From Crocinitomicaceae bacterium (GTDB lineage Bacteria; Bacteroidota; Bacteroidia; Flavobacteriales_D; Sanyastnellaceae), in contig JADLBA010000166.1 of assembly GCA_020848015.1 (NCBI GenBank), positions 1-6,999 on the forward strand: a stretch of DNA of 6,999 nucleotides, given 5' to 3'. Of this stretch, positions 1-5,626 are shown one piece after another; the first letter of the stretch is position 1, and each line of letters opens with the position of its first letter. The translations under genes were made by a program, and so were the position numbers. The notes under the pieces were generated by a model. That model worked only from the letters and a program-made list of their open reading frames with translations, did no database searches and had not been told where the DNA came from.

Positions 1-834
1 ACCGGCATAATCGTGGCTCATATAGGAATACCGGGCACAATCGCTGGTTATTACAAAATCATATCTTGTTGTATCTGGCTCTGTGTTGTCGAGGTCTCTA
101 TAATAAACTGTCAGTTTGGAGCCGGGGTCGGCCAAATTGTAATTGACTATTGCCGCGTTCCAGTATATCGGATCAATATAGAGACCTTTGAAATATGTCC
201 TGAAGTTAGCATCGCTGTTCAGAACAGAAGGATCGGATGGGGCTAACAGTTTCTGCCCGGTTTCGGTTGATAGCTGAAGTCGTAGTTGTGGAATAAGCGT
301 GTCGCCTGCTACCGGAACTTTTTCATCGGGATGAATTTCATATACTTCTTTTCCAGGCAGTATTAGGTTATCGCCGGTATGATGGGGCTGTCGGTTGCTG
401 TAATACACCGAGTCAACCGAAAGGTCTTCACTCATCTCATATACGCTGAAATACTGAGGGTGCAGAGTACCATAATAATCATGGTTAGCATAAACCAACG
501 AGAGTACTACAGAGTCAATTTCGAAATTTTCCGGAAAGTCAGCGCTGCTCGAGGAAAGCCTTATCTGTGTGCAAAGGCTCGCTTTAGTGCGCCCAAAGAC
601 GGGATCAGAATAGCTGCCGAGCAGCGCCGAAGATAGTTCATCCATCCTTACAGAATCTTCCTTCTCGACCGAGCAAAGTATCGTAATGGTGTCGGTTTGA
701 AAAGCAGAAAGTTCGTCATCCGCCGGAAGCAGATCGCTGCCAATTGTCTGTTCGGGCTTCTGGCAGGCAGACAAGAATAACAAGGACAAAAAGGAAAAAA
801 GCCCCGTAAGACTGAGGCTGTTCTTCATAAACAT
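1..834 (-). CDS. DUF4270 family lipoprotein, partial (C-terminus off the left edge)
   Basis: The reading frame is open from an ATG at 834 down to base 1, giving 278 codons without a stop; a second in-frame ATG lies at 828. The N-terminus is a lipoprotein signal peptide: a short basic start (MKNS), a hydrophobic stretch and the lipobox LSAC, with the lipidated Cys at residue 24 from the first ATG. The next residues are QKPEQ, resembling the Q-K-x-E export signal known for surface lipoproteins of Capnocytophaga and Flavobacterium, so the mature protein may sit on the outer face of the outer membrane. Family-like patches follow: IGSDLLP just after the Cys, GSYSDPVFGRTKA, and YFKGLYIDP further on. 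DUF4270 proteins have no established function. The gene lies 19 bases after the GT5-like gene on the same strand, so the two are probably co-transcribed. The family call is by recognition; reading frame and lipobox are seen directly. Confidence 0.85.
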   Translation of the reverse strand, partial: MFMKNSLSLTGLFSFLSLLFLSACQKPEQTIGSDLLPADDELSAFQTDTITILCSVEKEDSVRMDELSSALLGSYSDPVFGRTKASLCTQIRLSSSSADFPENFEIDSVVLSLVYANHDYYGTLHPQYFSVYEMSEDLSVDSVYYSNRQPHHTGDNLILPGKEVYEIHPDEKVPVAGDTLIPQLRLQLSTETGQKLLAPSDPSVLNSDANFRTYFKGLYIDPIYWNAAIVNYNLADPGSKLTVYYRDLDNTEPDTTRYDFVITSDCARYSYMSHDYAG

Positions 835-853
835 ATTTCTGACGACAGTATGA

Positions 854-1681
854 TTAATCAATGAGCACAGACTTTCCCGCGTGAACACTATCAAAGAATT
901 CATCAATAGCGGTGAGTGGATCAGCCTCTTCGTATTGACGAAGAATGGGAATACCGCTTTCGATGAGGTATTCTTCCACTTCGGGGCTGGTATTTTTATC
1001 ATTGATGATAATACCATCTGCGTATTGTATTCCGAGCTTCATCAGGTTGTCGTGGCTCGGAAATGCGAGATCGCCCATATCAGACGCAGGGATATTGTCA
1101 AAAGATACTTTTTTGGATAATTTTTTATCTAATGTGCCCGAAAACTTGTCGTCATAGAGTGAAAAAACCACTTTGCTATCAGTGTAGTGCGGATCATCAC
1201 TGAAAAGTTTTTTCACATACATCGGTAGTAGCGAGGTGAACCATCCGTGGCAGTGAATGATGTCAGGAGCCCATCCGAGTTTTTTTACAGTTTCCAGTAC
1301 TCCCTTTGCAAAGAAGATCATTCTCAAGTCATTATCAGGGAAAAGCTCTTCATTTTCATTGTGAAAAATGGCTTTTCGGTGAAAAAACTCTTCGTTGTCA
1401 ATAAAATATACCTGGAGGCGTATTTGCGGGATACTGGCCACTTTAATGATAAGCGGGTGATCTGTATCATCGAGGATAATATTCATACCGGAAAGACGGA
1501 TAACTTCGTGGAGTTGGTGTCTCCGCTCGTTGATTTTACCGTAGCGCGGCATGAAGATCCGGGTTTCCTTTCCTCTCTCATGCACCGCCTGCGGAATCTG
1601 CCTGGCGCTTTCTGCAATCGAACTTTCTGGAGAGAAAGGCAATATTTCCTGAGATACAAAAAGAACTCTTGTTTTATCCAT
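854..1681 (-). CDS. Glycogen/starch synthase-like protein, GT5 N-terminal domain only
   Basis: A 275-residue protein matching only the N-terminal Rossmann-like half of GlgA (GT5). The start VLFVSQEILPF aligns with the usual LFVASEVAPF, MPRYG (44-48) is kept, and DIIHCHGWFTSLLP (140-153) matches the GlgA D-x-x-H-x-H-D/G-W segment. NLMKLGIQYADGIII (212-226) corresponds to the segment that normally leads to TVS. The ADP-glucose-binding KTGGL motif is replaced by PESSI (18-22), and the usual IHN after the central strand reads SLYDD (174-178). The second GT-B domain is absent: genuine GlgA is roughly 470-500 residues. Catalytic glycogen synthesis is therefore doubtful, and a binding or regulatory role is possible. 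Such short proteins beside panC are familiar in Bacteroidota, so this is probably a conserved family rather than a recent truncation. ATG at 1679-1681 lies downstream of a TAnnTTTG element. Confidence 0.85.
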   Translation of the reverse strand: MDKTRVLFVSQEILPFSPESSIAESARQIPQAVHERGKETRIFMPRYGKINERRHQLHEVIRLSGMNIILDDTDHPLIIKVASIPQIRLQVYFIDNEEFFHRKAIFHNENEELFPDNDLRMIFFAKGVLETVKKLGWAPDIIHCHGWFTSLLPMYVKKLFSDDPHYTDSKVVFSLYDDKFSGTLDKKLSKKVSFDNIPASDMGDLAFPSHDNLMKLGIQYADGIIINDKNTSPEVEEYLIESGIPILRQYEEADPLTAIDEFFDSVHAGKSVLID

Positions 1682-1712
1682 AGGAATAACAGAAGGATTA
1701 AAATTGACAGTG

Positions 1713-1720
1713 CAAATATA
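1713..1720 (-). promoter_or_regulatory. Predicted -7 element for the GT5-like/DUF4270 operon
   Basis: Read on the minus strand the bases are TATATTTG, an exact match to the Bacteroidota -7 consensus TAnnTTTG. It lies about 30 bases before the ATG at 1681, which would leave a 5' leader of roughly 25 bases. No good TTG-type -33 element is seen at the expected spacing, so this is a prediction from one half of the promoter. Confidence 0.4.
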
Positions 1721-1732
1721 GATAAAAATCTC

Positions 1733-1760
1733 TTTGTTTCAGTCTAAACAATTAGATTTG
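1733..1760 (+). promoter_or_regulatory. Predicted panC promoter
   Basis: TTTG at 1733-1736 and TAGATTTG at 1753-1760 match the Bacteroidota -33 (TTTG/TTG) and -7 (TAnnTTTG) elements, with a somewhat short 16-base spacer. Transcription would begin near 1765, so a translation start at 1734 would lie upstream of the mRNA. This supports the internal start chosen for panC. The promoter is nearly back to back with that of the divergent GT5-like gene. Confidence 0.4.
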
Positions 1761-1787
1761 GCGGCCTTTTCCCATAATTTTTGCGCT

Positions 1788-2642
1788 TTGCCACTGCAGT
1801 TACATACTACTATTGTATCGTTAAACAACTGGTTATCACAAGTTAAAAAGAGGGATGCCTCGATTGGTTTTGTCCCGACTATGGGGGCGCTTCACGAGGG
1901 GCATATCAGTCTGATTAGGCAAGCGAAGAAGGAGAATAGCGTGGTAATGGCCTCTATTTTTGTAAATCCTACCCAGTTTAACAATTCTGAAGACTTTCTG
2001 CATTATCCGAGAACCGAGGCGAAAGACAGGGATATGCTATCGGAGGCGGGATGCGATGCCGTCTTCATCCCGGATGTCAGCCAAATGTATCCCGATAATG
2101 AAAAGGGGCATTGGAATTTTGGATTGTTGAGTTCTGTGCTCGAAGGCTATTACAGGCCAGGGCATTTCGATGGTGTTTTGACAATCGTAAAAAAGTTATT
2201 TGATCTTGTGCGGCCCACCAGAGCTTATTTTGGAGAAAAGGATTTTCAACAACTGGCACACATTCGGCGGCTTGTCCAGGTTGAAAAAATGGCAGTGGAA
2301 ATCGTTTCATGTCCTACTTTGCGAGAACCCGGCGGCTTGGCCATGAGTTCCCGCAACAGGAGATTGAAACCCGCAGAATACGCCGCAGCACTTCATATTT
2401 CCAGTGTGCTTTTCGGAATGAAAAAAATGAAAGAAGAGTTGTCGCCTGCAGAGTTGGAGATATGGGGCAGGAAAGAGTTGGAGAAAATATCGGGACTGCG
2501 TATGGAATACCTCGAAATAGTTGATCCATCAACATTTGCCCCTCTTGCCGAATGGGAAGATGCCCCCAACGCAATAGCTCTTACTGCGGTATATGCCGGT
2601 GAAGTGAGACTGATTGACAACCTGATGCTTTCCGGGTATTAG
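1788..2642 (+). CDS. panC: Pantothenate synthetase (pantoate--beta-alanine ligase)
   Basis: PanC joins pantoate and beta-alanine, using ATP through a pantoyl-adenylate intermediate, to make pantothenate, the precursor of coenzyme A; it is a cytosolic enzyme. The family signature is complete: GFVPTMGALHEGH (HIGH-type ATP site), FVNPTQF, YPRT, PGHFDGVLT, FGEKDFQQ, the KMSKS-like REPGGLAMSSRNRRL and EYLEIVDP near the C-terminus. No ATG exists in the N-terminal region. The frame is open from TTG 1734 (302 residues), but homology begins around LQLHTTIVSLNNWL. TTG at 1788 gives 284 residues and CTG at 1794 gives 282, close to the usual length of about 283, and both lie downstream of the predicted promoter. 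TTG 1788 is chosen; the exact start is uncertain. The stop TAG overlaps the stop of the convergent rprY by four bases. panD is not adjacent within the window. Confidence 0.93.
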   Translation: MPLQLHTTIVSLNNWLSQVKKRDASIGFVPTMGALHEGHISLIRQAKKENSVVMASIFVNPTQFNNSEDFLHYPRTEAKDRDMLSEAGCDAVFIPDVSQMYPDNEKGHWNFGLLSSVLEGYYRPGHFDGVLTIVKKLFDLVRPTRAYFGEKDFQQLAHIRRLVQVEKMAVEIVSCPTLREPGGLAMSSRNRRLKPAEYAAALHISSVLFGMKKMKEELSPAELEIWGRKELEKISGLRMEYLEIVDPSTFAPLAEWEDAPNAIALTAVYAGEVRLIDNLMLSGY

Positions 2643-3334
2643 GGTGCCAGCAGTTTAAATCCTCTTCCATGTATATTAATGATCTCAACTACCGGATCCT
2701 CTTTCAGGTGTTTGCGGAGTTTTGCGATATAAACATCCATACTGCGGCCATTGAAGTAATTATCGTCGCCCCAGATCGCTTTTAGTGCGTAGCTCCTTTC
2801 CATCACTCCGTTTTTGTGTTTGCAGAGCAGATACATCAATTCATTTTCTTTTGTAGTGAGTTTTATTTCCTGGTCGCCTACTACAAGGCGCTGCTTGTTG
2901 TAGTCGAACAAATATTTCCCAATGGAATACTCCACAGCATCGCCGTCGTTGTCTGGTAAAGCCGACGTTCGCCGCAATATTGCATTCATCCGCACCAACA
3001 GTTCATCCATGCTGAAGGGCTTGGTGAGATAGTCGTCTGCTCCCAATTGAAATCCAAATAATGTATCTTCTTTCATGCTTTTTGCTGTCAGGAAGAGAAT
3101 AGGGGTATGCTTATCTTCCTGACGTATTTCCTGAGCGAGGGTAAACCCGTCTTTTACCGGCATCATCACATCCAATATGATAAAGTCGTATGTATTTCGC
3201 TTATAGAGTTTGGAACCTTCAAGGCCATCAGTGGCAAGGTCCGTTTCAAAATTCTTAGCCGCTAGAAATTCGCTGAGTAAAGTGCCGAGGTTAGGGTCGT
3301 CCTCGCACAAGAGAACTCTAATGTTCTTTTTCAT
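2639..3334 (-). CDS. rprY: OmpR/PhoB-type response regulator, RprY-like
   Basis: A 231-residue two-domain DNA-binding response regulator. The receiver domain (about 1-120) has the acidic pair E11-D12-D13, phospho-acceptor D55 in ILDVMMP, T83 in FLTAKS and K105 in DYLTKPF. The winged-helix domain (about 135-231) has the family pattern KLTTKENELMYLL, then SMDVYIAKLRKHL in the recognition helix and the closing hairpin INIHGRGFKLLAP. It should be phosphorylated by the kinase encoded just upstream and bind DNA as a dimer. The sequence closely resembles RprY of Bacteroides as I remember it, so the symbol is by recognition; the regulon here is unknown. Its ATG lies 17 bases inside the 3' end of the kinase gene, indicating coupled translation. 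The gene ends against panC in a tail-to-tail overlap without a terminator between them. Confidence 0.93.
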   Translation of the reverse strand: MKKNIRVLLCEDDPNLGTLLSEFLAAKNFETDLATDGLEGSKLYKRNTYDFIILDVMMPVKDGFTLAQEIRQEDKHTPILFLTAKSMKEDTLFGFQLGADDYLTKPFSMDELLVRMNAILRRTSALPDNDGDAVEYSIGKYLFDYNKQRLVVGDQEIKLTTKENELMYLLCKHKNGVMERSYALKAIWGDDNYFNGRSMDVYIAKLRKHLKEDPVVEIINIHGRGFKLLAP

Positions 3335-4805
3335 GTTTTCTGGGTATGTGAATGGTAAATGTGCTTCCTTTTTTTAGTTCACTTTCTACTTCTACGGTTC
3401 CGCCGTGTTTCTCAATTACGCCTTTTACATAACTCAGACCCAGACCGAAGCCTTTCACGTTGTGGACGTTGCCGGTAGGTACGCGGTAGAGTTTATCAAA
3501 TATTTTTCGCTGGTTTTCCCTTGCAATGCCAATGCCGTTATCGCGAAATGCGATGGCTACTCCGTCAATTTCATCGCGGGTAAAAATTTCAATAGCCGGT
3601 ACTTCGCTACTATATTTTACCGCATTATCTATAAGGTTGTAAACAACATTGGTAAGGTGAAGTTGGTCTCCTTCCACAACAGGGTCTGAGGCATCAAGGT
3701 GTTTAACTAATGTCCCTTTTTTATTTGCTATCTGGATTTCAATATTTCGAATCACCTGTTCAATTACGCTGTGAAGATTGATCTTTTGCAGACGGAGTTG
3801 CATTTCCCCCTGTTCAAAAATAGCCGTTCTGAGAACATTCTCCACGAGAACTCCGAGCCGTTTATTTTCATCGCTGATCATACCTATATATCGTGCGAAC
3901 ACATTTTCTTTTTTTTGCATATCCTTATCGTTGAGGGCTTCGCAGGCGAGTGAAATAGTGGCGATAGGAGTTTTCAGCTCATGTGTCATATTATTGATAA
4001 AATCATTTTTTACATCAGAAAGTTTTTTCTGGCGGTATATGATTCCGATGCTATAGGAAAAAAGAAACATGATGAAGAGCAGCAAAATGGTTGAAGTGAG
4101 GAGCATCAGCCACATTGAAGAGATCAGATAGCGCTTTTGGTCGGGAAACCAGATAGAGAGATAATTGGGATCCGAGATGGGGTCATTGGGAAAAAGCTGA
4201 ACCTTGTATCCGTCTGTAAAAAAAGATTCTTTGTAGGGTTTTGCTATCTCCTGTAGGATTTCCGGTTGATGCAGCTTATTGAACACTCCGAAATAATAAT
4301 TGGCTCTGATACCCCTTTCTGTAAGTTCATGTCTGATCAGCGAGTCGAGGATTGTTGTATCTACCCGTTCACTGATGAATCCATAAATGTCCAGATCCAC
4401 CAAGCCCCCCACGATGTCATCAAGTATGCCACTCTGCTGCAGGATACGCCTCTGATCAATTCCCGCATTTCCGAGTTCGCTATAAAATACGGAATCACGG
4501 CTCACCTCTAAATTTTCTTCGGAAATAATATTGATGTCTCTTTTGCCGTAACTTAAAACAATGGAGTTATCCCGGCTGCCAGAAATGGAAATAGATCTCC
4601 TGACAGCCTGTTGAGCGGCAAGTTCACGTGCTTCGATTTTTTCAAGCGTTTCGGAAACCTGGCCGAGTGCTTTACTCACGTTGCTGGCAAAATCCTGTTC
4701 CCGCAGCGTAAAGGTATTATTGACCCAGTAAACCTGAATGGCAATCAAGCCGAGCACCGCTACGGTGCTCACCGTGATCAGCAGCCGTATGTACCTTTCT
4801 TTCAT
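3318..4805 (-). CDS. rprX: Membrane sensor histidine kinase, RprX-like
   Basis: A 495-residue kinase. A first membrane helix at about 8-28 and a second at about 229-254 enclose a periplasmic sensor region of about 200 residues, which begins with a predicted helical stretch (about 35-70) and resembles no ligand-binding domain I can name. There is hardly any linker after the second helix and no recognisable HAMP domain. HisKA follows, with the phosphorylated His275 in THELKTP. The ATPase domain carries the N box (YNLIDNAVKYS, about 389-399), G1 (DNGIGI, 422-427), F box (KIFDKLYR, 434-441) and G2 (KGFGLGLSYV, 451-460), so all catalytic boxes are present. It should autophosphorylate and pass phosphate to the overlapping response regulator. 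The layout and partner are those of Bacteroides RprX/RprY; the symbol is by recognition and the stimulus is unknown. ATG at 4803-4805 is chosen because a short basic tail directly precedes the first membrane helix. Confidence 0.93.
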   Translation of the reverse strand: MKERYIRLLITVSTVAVLGLIAIQVYWVNNTFTLREQDFASNVSKALGQVSETLEKIEARELAAQQAVRRSISISGSRDNSIVLSYGKRDINIISEENLEVSRDSVFYSELGNAGIDQRRILQQSGILDDIVGGLVDLDIYGFISERVDTTILDSLIRHELTERGIRANYYFGVFNKLHQPEILQEIAKPYKESFFTDGYKVQLFPNDPISDPNYLSIWFPDQKRYLISSMWLMLLTSTILLLFIMFLFSYSIGIIYRQKKLSDVKNDFINNMTHELKTPIATISLACEALNDKDMQKKENVFARYIGMISDENKRLGVLVENVLRTAIFEQGEMQLRLQKINLHSVIEQVIRNIEIQIANKKGTLVKHLDASDPVVEGDQLHLTNVVYNLIDNAVKYSSEVPAIEIFTRDEIDGVAIAFRDNGIGIARENQRKIFDKLYRVPTGNVHNVKGFGLGLSYVKGVIEKHGGTVEVESELKKGSTFTIHIPRKHEKEH

Positions 4806-5003
4806 ACGTTACGTTGTGGGTATCCGGCATCAGCACACCGAATCCTTTACAAATAACGGTTTTAACATTTGAAATAGGTGGACTGCTTAACGACTTTTAA
4901 CACCACCGGTTCTATTCTATTAGTCACCCTTTATGATTTTGGTTGGGTTGGTACTCTCTGCAATCTAGCGCCATATCACTCTTACGTGGTTTCAAATCTA
5001 ACT

Positions 5004-5031
5004 AAAGAATCCCGCTGCTGCGGGACTCTTT
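5004..5031. terminator. Terminator-like hairpin, no adjacent upstream gene
   Basis: AAAGAATCCCGC and GCGGGACTCTTT form 12-base arms with one A/C mismatch around a TGCT loop. The G+C-rich core is flanked by A-rich and T-rich ends, the shape of a bidirectional Rho-independent terminator, though the T-tract is short and interrupted. It lies between rprX and the HTH gene, both of which point away from it, so it terminates no gene visible here. Confidence 0.5.
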
Positions 5032-5192
5032 GCGTATATACCAATGATACCGGTCATGCTAAAAGACGACACAACCAACAGAAAACGATCAGAAAAACGA
5101 CAGACAAAATGCCAACCCTTCGTAAAATAAAAAGAGCTGCAAGCCAACATACAAACTGAAACAAATTGCAGCACATTTTATTTTGCCAACCG

Positions 5193-5214
5193 CCCCCAAG
5201 CCCACCCACCACCC
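5193..5214 (-). other. Potential G-quadruplex motif
   Basis: The plus strand has C-runs at 5193-5197, 5201-5203, 5205-5207 and 5212-5214. The minus strand therefore has four G-runs of at least three, separated by loops of 4, 1 and 3 bases, which satisfies the usual G3+N1-7 pattern. It lies about 50-70 bases before the predicted promoter of the HTH regulator, on its template strand. Folding or function is not shown by the sequence alone. Confidence 0.4.
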
Positions 5215-5259
5215 AACTCTTTGACAAATTTGCAGACTGTTGATAAAATCTTTAAAGTG

Positions 5260-5294
5260 TTTGGCGAACATTTCAAAAGGACTTTTTACATTTG
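5260..5294 (+). promoter_or_regulatory. Predicted promoter of the HTH/restriction operon
   Basis: TTTG at 5260-5263 and TACATTTG at 5287-5294 match the Bacteroidota -33 and -7 elements with a 23-base spacer, at the long end of the usual range. The expected start of transcription, near 5300, falls in the middle of the palindrome at 5292-5308 and leaves a leader of about 24 bases before the TTG start at 5324. Confidence 0.5.
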
Positions 5295-5308
5295 ACAATT
5301 ATTGTCAA
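5292..5308. promoter_or_regulatory. Palindromic operator candidate for the HTH regulator
   Basis: TTGACAATTATTGTCAA is a perfect inverted repeat with 8-base arms and a single central base. It overlaps the last three bases of the predicted -7 element and covers the expected transcription start, 15 bases before the TTG start codon. A dimeric XRE-type regulator bound here would block its own promoter, as restriction-modification controller proteins do at C-boxes. The half-site TTTGACAA also occurs at 5220-5227, 71 bases upstream. Confidence 0.55.
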
Positions 5309-5323
5309 GTTAATATTATCAAA

Positions 5324-5626
5324 TTGAAAACGACTGGAAGAATAATTAGGGAACAGCGAGAAGCCAAAGGACTTCTTCTAAGACAAGTAGCAGCTAAACT
5401 CGATATAGACACAGCTATTTTAAGCAAAATTGAAAGAGGGGAAAGGAAAGCTTCAAGAGAACAAATTGTGTCTCTTGCCGAAATTCTAGACCTTAAAAAA
5501 GATGACTTACTTATACAGTATTTGAGTGAGAACATTGCTTATGAAATTGCGGATGATGACCTTGCAAAGCAAGCATTGAAATTAGCTGAAAAAAAAGTCG
5601 AATACATAAAAAAGAACAGAAAATGA
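5324..5626 (+). CDS. XRE-family HTH regulator, controller-protein-like
   Basis: A 100-residue protein with an N-terminal HTH_3 domain (about 5-63): RIIREQREAKGLLLRQVA, then the turn KLDIDTAILSKIERGERK whose recognition helix carries SKIERGER, then LAEILDL. A charged helical tail (about 70-100, DDDLAKQALKLAEKK) may serve in dimerisation. No ATG is available anywhere in the frame. The frame is open back to TTG 5240, but TTG 5324 places the start immediately before KTTGRIIREQR, where proteins of this type normally begin, and downstream of the predicted promoter and palindrome; ATT 5315 and ATC 5318 are less likely. Its stop overlaps the start of the nuclease-methyltransferase gene as ATGA, so the two are translationally coupled. 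By analogy to C proteins it probably represses or times expression of that enzyme, with the palindrome at 5292-5308 as its operator. Function is inferred from fold and context. Confidence 0.85.
   Translation: MKTTGRIIREQREAKGLLLRQVAAKLDIDTAILSKIERGERKASREQIVSLAEILDLKKDDLLIQYLSENIAYEIADDDLAKQALKLAEKKVEYIKKNRK

Larger units (their letters stand above)
4806..5239. other. Intergenic region without a convincing gene, possible island boundary
   Basis: Short open frames occur on both strands, but they have low-complexity translations and no family resemblance, and I do not regard them as genes. The region contains a hairpin at 5004-5031 and a C-rich stretch at 5193-5214, both listed separately. On the minus strand TAGATTTG (4993-5000) matches the Bacteroidota -7 consensus and could belong to rprX with a leader of about 180 bases, but no -33 element accompanies it. 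From about 5041 the plus strand turns A-rich with recurrent AAACGA and GCCAAC words. Base composition changes from the mixed composition of the left genes to A+T-rich on the right, consistent with a junction of acquired DNA, although no target-site duplication or tRNA gene was identified. Confidence 0.5.

Noticed and set aside
1247..1747. Long open frame (166 codons) on the plus strand opposite the GT5-like gene
   Set aside because: It is antisense to a well-supported gene and its translation resembles no protein; it is a shadow frame.
4940..5012. tRNA-like words, including TTCAAAT resembling a T-loop just before the hairpin
   Set aside because: The flanking bases do not form a five-pair T-stem, and no matching acceptor stem or anticodon arm can be drawn.
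4878..5159. Open frame of 93 codons on the plus strand between rprX and the HTH gene
   Set aside because: The translation has no recognisable domain, crosses the terminator-like hairpin and shows a shift from mixed to A-rich composition; it does not look like a coding sequence.
5041..5190. Repeated words AAACGA and GCCAAC, considered as a CRISPR array or tandem repeat
   Set aside because: The words are only six bases long, irregularly spaced and lack constant-length spacers.
5089..5298. Open frame of 69 codons on the minus strand, partly hydrophobic
   Set aside because: It would include the C-rich stretch as a Gly/Trp-rich segment and start inside the predicted operator; the hydrophobicity comes from A-rich plus-strand sequence.
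5240..5323. N-terminal extension of the HTH protein from TTG 5240
   Set aside because: The added 28 residues lack family resemblance and would be encoded across the predicted promoter and palindrome.
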